Positions 1 through 10,373 are shown, counted from the first letter of the stretch. The stretch: DNA of 47,561 nucleotides from Planktothrix sp. PCC 11201 (GCF_900009135.1 NZ_LT797688.1:373178-420738), one strand, 5' to 3'. Notes: generated by a model from the letters alone, not told the origin. Numbers and translations are program-made.

Positions 1-82
1 CAACCGCGTCTGGTGGTTGGGACAAGATTTATAGGTGTCATTCGGTACCCCACCCCCGCTTTCGCGAGGTCATACTTTCGTG

Positions 83-131
83 AGGGCAAATTGGCAGGGG
101 ATCGGGTACCAAATCCATGTCAATTTGCCCT
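83..131. repeat. Imperfect inverted repeat (hairpin)
   Basis: A 14-base arm (83-96) pairs with 118-131 with one G-T wobble across a 21-base loop. It lies downstream of ssuE. The first 221 bases hold no convincing gene. No T-run follows, so a terminator role is only possible. Confidence 0.45.
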
Positions 132-221
132 AAAGCTTATGGCTACTGCCATAAAATAAATTGTAGTTCCCATGTTGCGACACATCAACAGTGGAATTAT
201 CAAAAGAAATAGAAAAATGTG

Positions 222-755
222 TTAAATAATCTTTATGGCTTGTTCTAAATCTTGAATTGATTTTTGTAAACGTTGTTGAATTTCTTCATCGAATAAAAAG
301 CTGTTATCCTCTTGACGTTGAATTTGTTTATCAACTACATAAACCCCATTTAATAAATATTCCGCGCCTAATTCTGATAAAACCGGTTTTAGGGTATAAT
401 CAATACTTAATAAATGGGCAATTGTTCCCCCAGTTGCGATCGGTAAAATCACTTTACCCGATAGAAACTTAGGCGGTAATAAATCTAAAAAAGATTTTAA
501 TACCCCAGTATAGGCTGCTTTATAAACTGGTGTAGCAATAATTAACCCCGATGCGGCTTGAATTAATGCTTTTGCAGGTTCTAAAGCGGGACTATTATAG
601 CGTCCAAAGATTAAATCTTCCGAAGGCAGATCCCGAACCGAAATTATATCGATTTCAAATCCATTTTCAGCCAATAAATTCAAGGCATATTCGACAATTC
701 CATAAGTCCGAGAGGGATGGGAAGGACTACCTACAATCGCCACAATTTTTGTCAT
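222..755 (-). CDS. ssuE: NAD(P)H-dependent FMN reductase SsuE
   Basis: This is a flavodoxin-fold FMN reductase that supplies reduced FMN to the monooxygenase SsuD in the cytoplasm. The 177 residues show the N-terminal flavin-binding motif GSPSHPSRT, then ATPVYKAAYTGVLKS and LPIATGGTIAHLL, all hallmark stretches of SsuE. It is slightly shorter at the C-terminus than the enterobacterial protein. It is the last gene of the ssu operon, 45 bases after ssuB. In enterobacteria ssuE comes first, so the gene order here is rearranged. It is the only flavin reductase visible nearby, which supports SsuE over a general FMN reductase. Confidence 0.9.
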   Translation of the reverse strand: MTKIVAIVGSPSHPSRTYGIVEYALNLLAENGFEIDIISVRDLPSEDLIFGRYNSPALEPAKALIQAASGLIIATPVYKAAYTGVLKSFLDLLPPKFLSGKVILPIATGGTIAHLLSIDYTLKPVLSELGAEYLLNGVYVVDKQIQRQEDNSFLFDEEIQQRLQKSIQDLEQAIKII

Positions 756-800
756 TTGAAAAACTCCTATTTGTGAATTAAAAAAGTAAATTAATTCAGT

Positions 801-1586
801 TTAGCGATATCTTTGTGAACCTGACTCTGCCAATTGGAATTGATTTTTAACAGAAGAATGACTCTTTAAAACCTGTGCTAAAATTTGTTCAACTAATCTT
901 CCAAAAGTAGGATCACCGCGATGGCGAGGACGAGAAAGGGGAATATCTACATCCATCGTGACTTGTCCTGCTTCTAATAACAAAACTCGATCCGCTAAAA
1001 CCACAGATTCTTCCACATCATGGGTAATTAATAAAGTCGTAAACTGCTTTTCTAACCACAATTGTTCAATCAAAGATTGCATTTCAATTCGAGTTAAAGC
1101 ATCTAACGCCCCCAAAGGTTCATCGAGAAGCAGTAAACGGGGCTGACTGACCAACGCCCTGGCTAACGCCACCCGTTGCCGTTGTCCCCCCGATAACACC
1201 GCGATCCAGTCCTGGGATCGATCCCCTAACCCCACCTGTGCCAGCATCTCTAAGGCTTTAGGCTTCCAGTCCCCCCGCAGTCCTAAACCGACATTTTCCA
1301 ATACCCGCCGCCACAGTAATAGACGGGAATCTTGGAACATGACTCTGGCGGAGGGATTTAGTTGATGTAGGGGTTCTCCATCGACCAATACCCCCCCAGA
1401 AGTGGGACGATCTAACCCCGAAATTAATCGTAATAAGGTACTTTTTCCGCAGCCACTACGCCCGACAATGGCAACAAATTCTCCGGGTTTAATATCTAAG
1501 TCTAAATGGGATAAAACAGAGGTTTGACCAAAGGATTTACTTAATCCTAAAAGTTTCAGATCTGCCCCTCTAATTTCTGTGTTCAT
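801..1586 (-). CDS. ssuB: Aliphatic sulfonate ABC transporter ATP-binding protein SsuB
   Basis: ATPase subunit of the sulfonate importer, acting at the inner face of the membrane with SsuC. The 261 residues carry Walker [10 protein letters not shown] (about 42-50), the signature LSGGQRQR (131-138), Walker B LLLLDEP (151-157) and the H-loop histidine near 189. The segment [18 protein letters not shown] is typical of SsuB-type ATPases in the nitrate/sulfonate/taurine class. The gene lies 22 bases after ssuC in the same operon, which decides sulfonate rather than nitrate or taurine. Confidence 0.93.
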   Translation of the reverse strand: MNTEIRGADLKLLGLSKSFGQTSVLSHLDLDIKPGEFVAIVGRSGCGKSTLLRLISGLDRPTSGGVLVDGEPLHQLNPSARVMFQDSRLLLWRRVLENVGLGLRGDWKPKALEMLAQVGLGDRSQDWIAVLSGGQRQRVALARALVSQPRLLLLDEPLGALDALTRIEMQSLIEQLWLEKQFTTLLITHDVEESVVLADRVLLLEAGQVTMDVDIPLSRPRHRGDPTFGRLVEQILAQVLKSHSSVKNQFQLAESGSQRYR

Positions 1587-1608
1587 AATGTATATTCTCC
1601 TCGTATTT

Positions 1609-2388
1609 CTATTGATAACTCGGATGCCATTGCAATAATTTGGCTTCTAATCCACAGGCGATCGCATCGGCTAATTTTCCGAGTAAGGCGTACATTAAAA
1701 TACTTAAAACCACAACATCGGTACGCATAAATTCCCGGGCATTCATCGCCATATAACCAATGCCAGAATTAGCGGCAATGGTTTCAGCCACAATTAAGGT
1801 TAACCACATAATTCCTAATCCATAGCGCACCCCAACTAAAATTGAAGGTAAAGCCCCGGGTAGAATTACTTGCCAAAATAAACCCCAAGAGCTTAATCCA
1901 TAGACTTTTCCCATTTCAATTAATCCCGCATCTACGGTTTTAATCCCGTAAAAAGTATTAATATAAAGGGGAAAAAACACCCCAAAAGAAACCAAAAAAA
2001 GTTTAGCTTCTTCCCCAATACCAAACCAAAGAATCACTAAAGGAATTAAGGCTAGGTGGGGAATATTCCTGATCATTTGTAAAGAAGTATCGAGAACTTT
2101 TTCAGCCCGGAGGGAAATACCATTCAGCAGGCCCAAACCGACCCCAATAATCCCACCAACAATAAAGCCAGCGATCGCCCGTTGGGTACTAATCAAAATA
2201 TGTTTGAATAGTTCACCACTTAAGGTTAATTTAATCGCGGCTTGTAGCACATCTGTCGGGGCAGGTAAAACCCGATTTGATAACCAACCTATTTGAGATA
2301 AAAATTGCCAAATCAACAAGAATCCCACGGGTACAAGCCAAGGAATAATCGGATGATTCAAAGATTTTTTTAACCCTTTTGTAGCCAT
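1609..2388 (-). CDS. ssuC: Aliphatic sulfonate ABC transporter permease SsuC
   Basis: Membrane subunit of the sulfonate importer. The 259-residue protein has about six hydrophobic segments and a BPD-type permease core, with an EAA-like cytoplasmic loop around [20 protein letters not shown] that should contact SsuB. Length is normal for the family. Only three bases separate it from the stop codon of ssuD, so the two are probably translated from one mRNA. Confidence 0.92.
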   Translation of the reverse strand: MATKGLKKSLNHPIIPWLVPVGFLLIWQFLSQIGWLSNRVLPAPTDVLQAAIKLTLSGELFKHILISTQRAIAGFIVGGIIGVGLGLLNGISLRAEKVLDTSLQMIRNIPHLALIPLVILWFGIGEEAKLFLVSFGVFFPLYINTFYGIKTVDAGLIEMGKVYGLSSWGLFWQVILPGALPSILVGVRYGLGIMWLTLIVAETIAANSGIGYMAMNAREFMRTDVVVLSILMYALLGKLADAIACGLEAKLLQWHPSYQ

Positions 2389-2391
2389 AAT

Positions 2392-3549
2392 TTAGGAAGC
2401 CGTAGGAGTGGGAATTTTTTGTGAACTAGGATGACGATCATTAGCAATAATTTCCCCAAAAGGACTCATCATATTAGTCTCTAAAGAAGGCGCTTGATAA
2501 TCCAAAGGCAGATGGGGAAATAACAATTCTGCAACCCGATAGGCTTCTTCTAGATGGGGATAACCGGAGCAAATAAAGGTTTCAATTCCCAATGCTTGAT
2601 ATTCCAACATCCGTTTAACCACGGTATCGGCATCCCCGACTAAAGCCGTACCCGCTCCGCCCCGGACTAACCCCACACCCGCCCACAAATTCGGGCTAAT
2701 TTCCAGGGCGGTTTTTGAGCCCCCATGGAGTTCGCTCATCCGTCGTTGTCCCTCGGAGTCGGTGCGAGATAGGGCTTTTTGGGCATCTGCGATCGCCTGA
2801 TCATCGACATATTCAATTAATTCATTCGCCGCATCCCAGGCTTGATTTAAGGTACGGCGGACAATGACGTGGAGACGAATACCAAACTTGAGGGTACGAC
2901 CTTGGGCTTCTGCTAATTGACGCATCTGGGCAATTTTTGCCGCTACCTGGGCCGGGGGTTCTCCCCAGGTCAAATACACATCAATTTGTTTGGCCGCGAC
3001 CTGCATGGCTGCCGGGGATGAACCCCCAAACCACAAAGGCGGATGGGGGTTTTGCACGGGCGGAAATAGCAATTTTGCCCCCTGAATATCCAGATATTTC
3101 CCCTTAAAATCAACGGTTTTCCCCGCCATTACCCCGCGCCAAACCTGAAGAAATTCATCGGTTAACTCATAACGATCATCATGGGACAAATACAGGCCTT
3201 CCCCCGCCATTTCCACGGGATCGCCTCCGGTGACGACATTCACCAGTAACCGCCCTCCCGATAGGCGATCAAAAGTAGCGGCCATTCTCGCTACGGTGCT
3301 AGGGGTGGTCATCCCGGGACGCAGGGCGACTAAGAATTTCATCCGTTGGGTGACGGAAATTAGGGACGACGCCGCAATCCAAGCATCTTCACAGGAGCGT
3401 CCCGTGGGTATCAGCGCCCCGGTGTAGCCCAGGTGATCAACGGCTTGGGCAATTTGTTGTAAATAGTCCAGATTAACGGCCCGTCCGCCATAGCTGGTTC
3501 CTAAATAACGTCCGTCTCCATGGGTGGGAAAAAACCAAAGAATTTGCAT
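2392..3549 (-). CDS. ssuD: FMNH2-dependent alkanesulfonate monooxygenase SsuD
   Basis: Cleaves alkanesulfonates to aldehyde and sulfite using reduced FMN from SsuE, so that sulfonates can serve as a sulfur source. The 385 residues are of normal length (about 380) and belong to the bacterial luciferase-like TIM-barrel family. Signature stretches are [18 protein letters not shown] at the N-terminus, [24 protein letters not shown] and [19 protein letters not shown]. It sits between ssuA and ssuC. Confidence 0.95.
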   Translation of the reverse strand: MQILWFFPTHGDGRYLGTSYGGRAVNLDYLQQIAQAVDHLGYTGALIPTGRSCEDAWIAASSLISVTQRMKFLVALRPGMTTPSTVARMAATFDRLSGGRLLVNVVTGGDPVEMAGEGLYLSHDDRYELTDEFLQVWRGVMAGKTVDFKGKYLDIQGAKLLFPPVQNPHPPLWFGGSSPAAMQVAAKQIDVYLTWGEPPAQVAAKIAQMRQLAEAQGRTLKFGIRLHVIVRRTLNQAWDAANELIEYVDDQAIADAQKALSRTDSEGQRRMSELHGGSKTALEISPNLWAGVGLVRGGAGTALVGDADTVVKRMLEYQALGIETFICSGYPHLEEAYRVAELLFPHLPLDYQAPSLETNMMSPFGEIIANDRHPSSQKIPTPTAS

Positions 3550-3603
3550 TTTTTTATTCCTAAAATTGTCGATTTCGAGAAACAGTAATTAAGAATTAAG
3601 ACC

Positions 3604-3634
3604 TGTTAACTGATAAGTGATAACTGTTAACTGA
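3604..3634. repeat. Short heptamer-type repeat (STRR)
   Basis: Degenerate tandem heptamers based on aactgat/taactgt lie between ssuA and ssuD and run up to the ssuA stop codon. The same motif recurs near 10.4 kb. Such STRR sequences are common in filamentous cyanobacteria. Confidence 0.6.
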
Positions 3635-4708
3635 TTAGGACAGATTTTTAACCACCGATTGAATACTGATTTCTTTAGGAATGAGTTTTAATCGGTAAAA
3701 GGTATCGGCAATTTTTTGTTGACCAGAAATTGTTTCTGGAGTTAAGGGATCAACACCATAATTGCGTCTTTTTTCGGCTAATAACAGGGAATCAATATCA
3801 ATTCCGGTTTCTTTAGATAGAAACTCTGCTACTTTTTGGGGGTTAGTTTGTGCCCATTGGCTGGTGGTTTTCAGTTCTTCTAATATGGCGGTAACAACCT
3901 GGGGATTTTGATCAACAAACTGTTGAGATGCCAAGAAAAAGCCTCGGTTTTCCACTAATCCTGTACCATCGGTTAAAATTCTTGCCCCAATAGCAGTTTC
4001 AGCAACGGCTGCATAAGGATCCCAAATCACCCAAGCATCAACGCTTCCTTGTTCAAAGGCTGCCCGAGCATCGGCTGGAGGTAGAAAAACCGGAGTAATA
4101 TCGGTATATTGCAACCCGGCATTTTCTAAGGCTGCTACCAGTAAATAATGCACATTTGAACCTTTATTTAAGGCAACTTTTTTCCCTTTTAAATCCACCA
4201 CACTTTGAATAGGTGAATCCTTGGGAATTAAAATGGCTTCGGCTTTAGGCCCTAATGGTTCATAGCCAACATAAACTAAGGGAGCATTCGCTGCTTGAGC
4301 AAAAATTGGCGGGGTTTCTCCGGTATAACCAAAGTCAATTTGTCCGACATTTAAGCCTTCTAAAATTGCTGGGCCAGCCGAAAATTCCGACCATTGAACT
4401 GTTATCCCTTGGGGTTGTAAACGCTTTTCTAAAGCTCCTTGGGATTTTAAGGTGTTGAGGAGGGTGGCGGATTTTTGATAGCCAATTCTAACTACTGCAC
4501 TGGAGGGTGTGGCCGTGTTAGCTGCTACAGGGGTTGGAGTTGAGGTACTGGCAGAATTTCCGCTACTGCAAGCAGCTAAAGCCAAACTTAAGCACAAACT
4601 CCCAGCGAATAAACCCATAAAACGTAGAATAGAACGGCGTTTCACGGCTTTTGAGAGAAGTTGCAGCCAAGAAGGGATGTTTAACCGTGCAGACCATTTA
4701 GTGATCAA
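3635..4708 (-). CDS. ssuA: Aliphatic sulfonate-binding lipoprotein SsuA
   Basis: Substrate-binding component of the sulfonate importer, anchored outside the inner membrane. The signal region ends in the lipobox LAAC, with Cys at about residue 47. An upstream KRRSILRF stretch resembles a twin-arginine motif, which would fit the long n-region. A Ser/Thr/Pro-rich spacer follows, then a type 2 periplasmic-binding fold with VRIGYQKSATL, DFGYTGETPPIFAQAA, LKGKKVALNKGSN and VDAWVIWDPYAA, typical of SsuA/TauA proteins. The chosen start is TTG at 4708 because agagg lies just upstream. A GTG at 4645 would give a shorter signal peptide and cannot be excluded. It is the first gene of the operon. Confidence 0.9.
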   Translation of the reverse strand: MITKWSARLNIPSWLQLLSKAVKRRSILRFMGLFAGSLCLSLALAACSSGNSASTSTPTPVAANTATPSSAVVRIGYQKSATLLNTLKSQGALEKRLQPQGITVQWSEFSAGPAILEGLNVGQIDFGYTGETPPIFAQAANAPLVYVGYEPLGPKAEAILIPKDSPIQSVVDLKGKKVALNKGSNVHYLLVAALENAGLQYTDITPVFLPPADARAAFEQGSVDAWVIWDPYAAVAETAIGARILTDGTGLVENRGFFLASQQFVDQNPQVVTAILEELKTTSQWAQTNPQKVAEFLSKETGIDIDSLLLAEKRRNYGVDPLTPETISGQQKIADTFYRLKLIPKEISIQSVVKNLS

Positions 4709-4756
4709 GATTCTTACCTCTGTACAGAATTTATCATAAATTGATAGGGAAAGTGT

Positions 4757-4781
4757 ATTATACTTTCAATTGAATTTCAAT
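4757..4781 (-). promoter_or_regulatory. Candidate ssu promoter and operator
   Basis: On the minus strand a perfect -10 hexamer TATAAT (4757-4762) lies about 50 bases upstream of the ssuA start. An inverted repeat attgaa-t-ttcaat (4769-4781) lies just upstream of it, where an activator could bind. No good -35 is seen at 16-18 bases, which would fit an activator-dependent promoter. A LysR-type regulator is a guess. Confidence 0.35.
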
Positions 4782-4962
4782 ACATTTGTAAATTAATTTA
4801 TTTTCAGATTGATTTAGCCACCACTGCCCGACCCCAGATGGCCACTGGAATCGGTTTAGAATCAGGCCCAACGCTGGCATATTCCCTGAATGAACTTAAT
4901 TCAAGGTACAATCAAATCAAAAGCACATCTTTAAATAAAGCCTAAAACCGAAAGCGTTAATC

Positions 4963-6720
4963 ATGACATCTACAGTAGAACTTCTCAAGATTAAATTTAA
5001 TCAAGCATTAGTAGCGGCATTTGGTGAAGATTTTGCCACAATTGATCCGATGGTGGTGGCGTCAACTAATCCCAAATTTGGTGATTATCAATGTAATTTG
5101 GCAATGTCTTTAACTAAATCCTTAAAAAGTAATCCCAGAGCGATCGCCACTCAAATTATAGACAATTTAATTATTGATGAAATTTGTGAAACTCCTGAAA
5201 TTGCTGGCCCTGGTTTTATTAATTTACGCTTAAAAACCGACTATTTACAAATACAGTTACAAAAAATGTTAGGGAATGAACGGTTAAACATTCCTAAAGT
5301 TAACCCTAACCAAAAAATGATTGTAGATTTTTCTAGTCCGAATATTGCCAAAGAAATGCACGTCGGACATCTGCGGTCTACCATTATTGGAGATAGTATT
5401 GCTAGGGTTTTAGAATTTCAAGGACATGAGGTTTTACGTCTCAACCACGTTGGGGACTGGGGAACTCAATTTGGAATGTTAATTACCTATTTAAGAGAAG
5501 TTTCTCCCGATGCGTTAACTACAGCAGATGCCTTAGATTTAGGGGATTTAGTAGAGTTTTATCGTCAAGCTAAAGTTAGATTTGATCAGGATGAAACCTT
5601 CAAAGAAACCTCGCGCCAAGAAGTTGTACGGCTACAAGCCGGGGCAGAAGATAGCCGTCGGGCGTGGCAATTATTATGTGAACAATCTCGGCGGGAATTT
5701 CAGTTAATTTATGATGATTTAGGAATTAAATTAACTGAAAGAGGAGAATCTTTTTATAATCAATTTTTACCCCAAATTCTTGAAGAATTAGACAAAATTG
5801 GATTATTAGTTGAAAATCAAGGAGCAAAATGTGTCTTTTTAGAAGGGTTTACTAACAAAGAAGGAGAACCCTTACCCTTAATTGTACAGAAATCCGATGG
5901 TGGTTATAATTATGCTACAACGGATTTAGCGGCGTTAAGACATCGGATTGAAACTGAGACAGCGACTCGAATTATTTACGTTACCGACGCTGGACAAACC
6001 AATCATTTTATGCAGGTTTGGCAAGTTGCAAAACGGGCAGGTTGGATACCAGAAAATGTCGAATTAGTTCATGTTGCTTTTGGAATTGTTAAAGGAGAAG
6101 ATGGCAAAAAATTAAAAACTCGTTCTGGGGAAACCGTGCGTTTAAGGGAGTTATTAGATGAAGCGGTCAGTCATGCTAAAAAGGATTTAGAAACCCGCAT
6201 CAAAGCAGAAGGACGCACGGAAAACCAAGAGTTTATTGATCATGTGGCGGAAGTCGTGGGTTTGAGTGCGGTTAAATACGCAGATTTAAGCCAAAATCGC
6301 ACCAGTGATTATATTTTTAGTTTTGATAAAATGTTATCATTACAAGGAAATACGGCTCCCTATATGCTTTATGCCTATGTCAGAATTCAAGGTATTAGTC
6401 GTAAGGGCAATATTGATTGGCAAAAGTTAGAAACGGATATTCAAGTGGTTTTAGAAGCAGAGGAAGAAATAGTTTTAGCGAAACATTTGTTGCAATTGCC
6501 GGGAATTTTAGAGGAAGTTGCTCAAGATTTACTCCCTAACCGTTTATGTCAATATTTATTTGAATTAAGCCAAAAATTCAATCAATTTTACGAACAGTGT
6601 GCCGTGGTCAAAGCCGAAGAACCTCAACGAACTTCCCGTTTAGCATTATGTGATTTAACCGCAAAAACCTTAAAATTAGGGTTATCTCTATTAGGAATTT
6701 CTGTCTTAGAACGAATGTAA
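4963..6720 (+). CDS. argS: Arginyl-tRNA synthetase
   Basis: Class I aminoacyl-tRNA synthetase charging tRNA-Arg. The 585 residues show the N-terminal additional domain with GDYQCNLAM, the HIGH-type motif as HVGH within [14 protein letters not shown], and the divergent KMSKS region [13 protein letters not shown]. The C-terminal DALR anticodon-binding domain ends the protein ([22 protein letters not shown]). Length is normal. It is monocistronic and converges on the EamA gene across a bidirectional terminator. Confidence 0.97.
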   Translation: MTSTVELLKIKFNQALVAAFGEDFATIDPMVVASTNPKFGDYQCNLAMSLTKSLKSNPRAIATQIIDNLIIDEICETPEIAGPGFINLRLKTDYLQIQLQKMLGNERLNIPKVNPNQKMIVDFSSPNIAKEMHVGHLRSTIIGDSIARVLEFQGHEVLRLNHVGDWGTQFGMLITYLREVSPDALTTADALDLGDLVEFYRQAKVRFDQDETFKETSRQEVVRLQAGAEDSRRAWQLLCEQSRREFQLIYDDLGIKLTERGESFYNQFLPQILEELDKIGLLVENQGAKCVFLEGFTNKEGEPLPLIVQKSDGGYNYATTDLAALRHRIETETATRIIYVTDAGQTNHFMQVWQVAKRAGWIPENVELVHVAFGIVKGEDGKKLKTRSGETVRLRELLDEAVSHAKKDLETRIKAEGRTENQEFIDHVAEVVGLSAVKYADLSQNRTSDYIFSFDKMLSLQGNTAPYMLYAYVRIQGISRKGNIDWQKLETDIQVVLEAEEEIVLAKHLLQLPGILEEVAQDLLPNRLCQYLFELSQKFNQFYEQCAVVKAEEPQRTSRLALCDLTAKTLKLGLSLLGISVLERM

Positions 6721-6747
6721 TCTGAAATGCTTAAATGTTTGCTACAT

Positions 6748-6787
6748 CCCCCTGTAGAGACGTTGCATGCAACGTCTCTACAGGGGG
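6748..6787. repeat. 40-bp perfect palindrome
   Basis: The two 20-base halves are exact reverse complements centred on gcatgc. The outer part contains gtagagacg, the same core as the elements at 19747 and 24037, so it belongs to a dispersed palindromic repeat family. Confidence 0.85.
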
Positions 6788-6849
6788 GGTTAGAGGGATA
6801 ATCTGTAGCATCCATCTATAATTGGATTTCATATAACCTGAATACACCG

Positions 6850-6891
6850 AAAACACCGAAACCCAAAATCATTTGAAACTTTCGGTGTTTT
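6850..6891. terminator. Bidirectional hairpin terminator between argS and the EamA gene
   Basis: A perfect 12-bp stem (6850-6861 with 6880-6891) begins with AAAA and ends with TTTT, with an 18-base loop. It can therefore end transcription from either side, as suits two convergent genes. Confidence 0.7.
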
Positions 6892-6901
6892 TCTAGGATT
6901 T

Positions 6902-7945
6902 TCAGTAATTTTTGTCAGACTCTGGATAGGAAATTGAATTCACCAATACAGGTATTGTTTCTAAACTATTTTTCTCGATATTGACTTCATGGTTATGCAG
7001 AGAAAAATCTAAATAGATTTCATCACTCAAAATCAAGGGTTCAATAGCAGTAATTAGGATGTTTTCTTGAGTGCTAATTTCACCATTGAGTCCCGTAGAA
7101 TTGGTTTGTTGTTGACTAATGAACATGGCTCCTAAAATCAGCGCACCCCCAACCCAACCCCGTATTCCTAAAGTTTCACCCAGTAACCAAAAGGAAAATA
7201 GGGAGGCAAATACAGGTTCAAAGGTATAGATAACGGCGGTTTCAGAGGCGGAAACCCAATGTTGAGCGATCGCCGGGAGCCAAGTGGTTACGGCCGTTAC
7301 CAAAGCCAGGTACAATAGGGGTAAATAATTGCTGCAAATGCCCTCCCACTGTCCCATCAGGTCGGGTATGGCCCATAAAGTCCCCAACACCGTCATCACT
7401 ACAAGCTGAATGGCGGTTAGGGGTAGGGGCGCGTGGTTGCAGGTAACAGCCTCCAACAGCAGAATATAACTGGTATAGAGTAGAACATCTAACAACATCC
7501 AGAAGTCCCCAGCAGTTAGCATTCCGCCTTCCCAGGACATCACCCCCACCCCAACCAAGGCGAGTCCGGCGGCTAAAAACATTCCTCGTCGCACTCGTTG
7601 ACCGAATAATTGGCCTAATAATGGGACTAAAATTACATTTAAACTGGCAATAAAAGCGGCCCGGTTTGCTGAGAGAGTTTCTAAAGCGATCGCTTGAATT
7701 GCTAAAGAGGCAAATAATATAATTCCTAATAGAAAGCCATCTCGAACTAACTTAAAATTTAAAGTCCGTAAATGCAGGGAAAAAGCGATCGCTGCTAAAG
7801 CAGATCGAATGGCAATTAATACACCAGGGGATAAATTATCAATCGTTTCTTTAACTAAGGGAAATGTTGTTCCCCAAAGCAGGGTAACAGCTACCAGTAA
7901 AATAATACCCTGGATATGTTGTACTTTTGGTTGTGAAAGAGTCAT
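6902..7945 (-). CDS. EamA/DMT-family transporter
   Basis: Probable metabolite or amino acid exporter of the drug/metabolite transporter superfamily, an inner membrane protein with about ten transmembrane segments in two EamA halves (roughly residues 12-140 and 150-285). Typical stretches are LLWGTTFPLVKETI in the first half and TYTFEPVFASLFSFWLLGE-like sequence in the second. A polar tail of about 60 residues after the last helix is not part of the usual fold. Substrate cannot be told from sequence. Confidence 0.85.
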   Translation of the reverse strand: MTLSQPKVQHIQGIILLVAVTLLWGTTFPLVKETIDNLSPGVLIAIRSALAAIAFSLHLRTLNFKLVRDGFLLGIILFASLAIQAIALETLSANRAAFIASLNVILVPLLGQLFGQRVRRGMFLAAGLALVGVGVMSWEGGMLTAGDFWMLLDVLLYTSYILLLEAVTCNHAPLPLTAIQLVVMTVLGTLWAIPDLMGQWEGICSNYLPLLYLALVTAVTTWLPAIAQHWVSASETAVIYTFEPVFASLFSFWLLGETLGIRGWVGGALILGAMFISQQQTNSTGLNGEISTQENILITAIEPLILSDEIYLDFSLHNHEVNIEKNSLETIPVLVNSISYPESDKNY

Positions 7946-8074
7946 TATAGATATTTAGATTCTAAAACTATTTTAGAACAAATAGACTATTTTTGAGTAA
8001 GATTTTTGCTCTCCTACATAAATTATTACATAATTCCCTGGACGGGTTAGCTTCATCCTATAAACCAAATCGGA

Positions 8075-8752
8075 TCAATGGGTAATAAATAAAGTTTTTA
8101 CCCAGTTTTCTAATCCACTTAATATTAATTGTACTCCCAAAGCTAAAATAAATAAACCCAAAAGACGAGTAAAGGCAATAATGCCATTTTCTCCCAAAAG
8201 ATTGAGTAAATGATTGGATAGGATTAAACAGCCATAAACTGTAATTCCAATTATAATAATAGCAACAATAATAGCGCCTAAATGTAATAAAGTTTCTGTC
8301 GAAAATGCTTCTCTAGCTTGGGCTGCTAATCCTAATGTGACTGTGATCGCCCCTGGCCCTGCTAATAAAGGAACAGTTAAGGGAATAAAGGAAATATCCT
8401 TATGTTCTTCTAGTTGAGTAGTTAAGGCTTCTTCTTCGGTAGCAGTTAATTTTGGTTCAGCCTTTAACGCTTCCCATCCAGCCTCAAAAATTATAATTCC
8501 GCCTGCAACTTTTACCCCGGACATCCCTAACCCAAAAAATCCCATAATACTTTCCCCAATTAATAGAAAAAATACTAAAACCGCCACAAAACTAAGAGTA
8601 GTTTTAAGCGCACATTTTTGTTTTAATTCTATAGAATAGCCCGATGCTAATATTAAAAATATTGGCACAGCCCCCAAGGGATCAACAATGGGAAACAAGG
8701 AGGCAAAACTGGCTAAAACAAAAGTCAAGAAATCTGCTATCATATTTGTCAT
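8075..8752 (-). CDS. MarC family membrane protein
   Basis: Integral membrane protein of 225 residues with about six hydrophobic segments and the family hallmarks FPIVDPLGAVPIFL near the N-terminus and PLLAGPGAITVTLGLA in the middle. Some relatives transport neutral amino acids; most have no known role, and the old link to multiple antibiotic resistance was not upheld. It follows the cupin gene by 35 bases on the same strand. ATG at 8752 or a second ATG three codons later are both possible starts. Confidence 0.87.
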   Translation of the reverse strand: MTNMIADFLTFVLASFASLFPIVDPLGAVPIFLILASGYSIELKQKCALKTTLSFVAVLVFFLLIGESIMGFFGLGMSGVKVAGGIIIFEAGWEALKAEPKLTATEEEALTTQLEEHKDISFIPLTVPLLAGPGAITVTLGLAAQAREAFSTETLLHLGAIIVAIIIIGITVYGCLILSNHLLNLLGENGIIAFTRLLGLFILALGVQLILSGLENWVKTLFITH

Positions 8753-8787
8753 TTATTCGGCTGGAATCCGGCATTTTTTCTGGGATA

Positions 8788-9294
8788 TTAAAGCTCAGAA
8801 GTTAGTTTTAAAATTAGATCTTCTGACTCTGGAAATCTCGACAGTAGGTGAGTCCGATTTGCTAATTCAAAGTCGGCAAAGTCAAACCCGGGTGCAACAG
8901 TACAACCGACAAAACTATAGGGACTTTCCGTATTAGGATAACCCCCAAACCACCATCCCGCCGGAACCACAAACTGTACTTGTTCTCCCGCTAAAATATT
9001 AGACCCCAGAATAATATTTTGTACTCCATAGTCTTCGTGGATTAAGATCAGAGTCATGGAACCCCCTAAATAAAAATGCCACATTTCATCGGATTGAATT
9101 CGATGTAAACAGGATTTTGTTCCCTGGGGTAATAAAAAATAAATTCCTGTACAATAGTTGCGATCGCCCTTAAATTTTTCGGATAAAACCTGCTGGGAAA
9201 TTACACCCTGAGAACGATAGGTTTCTCGAAAATATCCTCCTTCTGGGTGAGGAATAAGCTGATATTTTTCAATTAATTCTTCTACACTAATCAT
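8788..9294 (-). CDS. Cupin superfamily protein (DUF985)
   Basis: Small cytoplasmic beta-barrel protein of 168 residues. It opens with the family hallmark LIPHPEGGYFRETYRS and contains YFLLPQGTKSCLHRI, MWHFYLGGS, VPAGWWFGGYP and SFVGCTVAPGFDFADFEL. These mark the Cupin_5/DUF985 family of unknown substrate. Potential metal-binding histidines are in the LHRI and MWHFY stretches. It probably shares a transcript with the downstream marC-like gene. Confidence 0.87.
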   Translation of the reverse strand: MISVEELIEKYQLIPHPEGGYFRETYRSQGVISQQVLSEKFKGDRNYCTGIYFLLPQGTKSCLHRIQSDEMWHFYLGGSMTLILIHEDYGVQNIILGSNILAGEQVQFVVPAGWWFGGYPNTESPYSFVGCTVAPGFDFADFELANRTHLLSRFPESEDLILKLTSEL

Positions 9295-9313
9295 AAATTT
9301 AATTAAATTTTAG

Positions 9314-9339
9314 GGTGCGTAAGTCCCAACCCACGCACC
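9314..9339. repeat. Small inverted repeat
   Basis: ggtgcgt (9314-9320) pairs with acgcacc (9333-9339) across 12 bases, between cpcS and the cupin gene. The ggtgcgt/acgcacc pairing is a common dispersed hairpin in cyanobacteria and could attenuate readthrough from cpcS. Confidence 0.5.
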
Positions 9340-9393
9340 AAGGATAAATAACGATTAGGTGAGTTAGCAGTTTGCACCCACCCAACACAGAAA

Positions 9394-9984
9394 TTACCAA
9401 CCGAAAGCTGAATAGAATTGACTTTCCTCCGAGGGAGATTCCAATACGGTTTCCGCATCGGGATTAACCCGAATTTCCGTACAAAAGGTGGAGGTATTGA
9501 ACCCACCAAACCGCTTAACTGCACTAGTTCGCATCCGAACATCCGAACCCATAAACCAGAAACGCTCAATCGCACTCATGGTTTCATATTCAGTAATTAA
9601 AATTAAAGCATCGTCCTCATCCATCTCAAATTGACCCGCCACGGGCATAATTTCTGCATAACCCCGTTCTCGCAACATTTGACCTTTACGGGGATTTTCC
9701 GGGTCAGGAACAATGGCAAATACCGTTTCTCCCTTATGGTTTTCATCGTCCTTATCCCAGGCCATTTCCCCCGCCCAGGTGACATAGGCTCCCCCGGCGG
9801 ATAAACTGGGGTCAACATTGTGCATCTGACAAATTTCGATCACTCTGGGATCATCCGCATCTAAGCTGGTGACTTGAATATCTGAAAATCCTTTCTCAGC
9901 TTGTCTAAAGGCTAAATGGTGGGTTGTTCGTTGCGATCGCCATGTTCCAGCACTTTTCCGAAAAAATTCTATTGCATCCATCAC
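9394..9984 (-). CDS. cpcS: Phycobiliprotein lyase, CpcS/CpeS type
   Basis: Attaches a bilin chromophore to a cysteine of phycobiliproteins (S-type lyase, lipocalin-like barrel). The 196 residues begin with MDAIEFFRKSAGTWRSQRTT and HHLAFRQAE, the N-terminal hallmark of the family. Later come ERFWFMGSDVRMRTS and FCTEIR, also conserved. Length is normal. Whether it serves allophycocyanin and phycocyanin (CpcS) or phycoerythrin (CpeS) cannot be settled from sequence. ATG at 9984 is followed directly by a second ATG that may be the real start. It stands apart from any phycobilisome operon but next to nblA. Confidence 0.88.
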   Translation of the reverse strand: MMDAIEFFRKSAGTWRSQRTTHHLAFRQAEKGFSDIQVTSLDADDPRVIEICQMHNVDPSLSAGGAYVTWAGEMAWDKDDENHKGETVFAIVPDPENPRKGQMLRERGYAEIMPVAGQFEMDEDDALILITEYETMSAIERFWFMGSDVRMRTSAVKRFGGFNTSTFCTEIRVNPDAETVLESPSEESQFYSAFGW

Positions 9985-10204
9985 GCTTAAAATTCCTTGA
10001 CTGACTATGATTTATGGGTTTGACCTCTATCATAAGTCGATTCTGAGTCCATTTTGAATTTCTGTAACAGAGATTAGTTTCAAAATGTGCATTATGGACA
10101 GATTGTCAAGGACTTGTTACGATAATTTACATTCAGTGTGATATAGATAAACTTAGTCAGTCCGAATCCATCGTGATTTGTACAACTCAGTAGGAGGAGT
10201 GAAC

Positions 10205-10372
10205 ATGGAAACGTCTGCAAACCTCAGTCTTGAACAACAATTCAAATTACAAATTCTACGCGAACAAGTCAAAAACTTAAATTTAGAAGAAGCCCAAGAC
10301 TACCTACTCGAACTATTACGCCAAAGTATGGTTAAAGATAATCTCCTGCGTCAATGGATTAAAAACCCATAA
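10205..10372 (+). CDS. nblA: Phycobilisome degradation protein NblA
   Basis: Small adaptor protein that brings phycobilisomes to Clp protease during nutrient starvation. The 55 residues contain LSLEQQFKLQILREQV, LNLEEAQDYLLELLRQ and MVKDNLLRQWIKN, the helix-loop-helix pattern of NblA. The start is ATG 10205 because taggaggag lies 5-13 bases upstream; an in-frame upstream ATG at 10178 has no such site. A near-consensus NtcA-like box (TTA-N8-TAC, 10117-10130) and a TATAGAT stretch at 10142 lie upstream, consistent with starvation control but weak. It converges on pstB. Confidence 0.93.
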   Translation: METSANLSLEQQFKLQILREQVKNLNLEEAQDYLLELLRQSMVKDNLLRQWIKNP

Positions 10373-10373
10373 A

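Noticed and set aside
9303-9575. 90-residue open frame overlapping cpcS
   Set aside because: Different frame of a well-recognised lyase gene on the same strand; no protein features.
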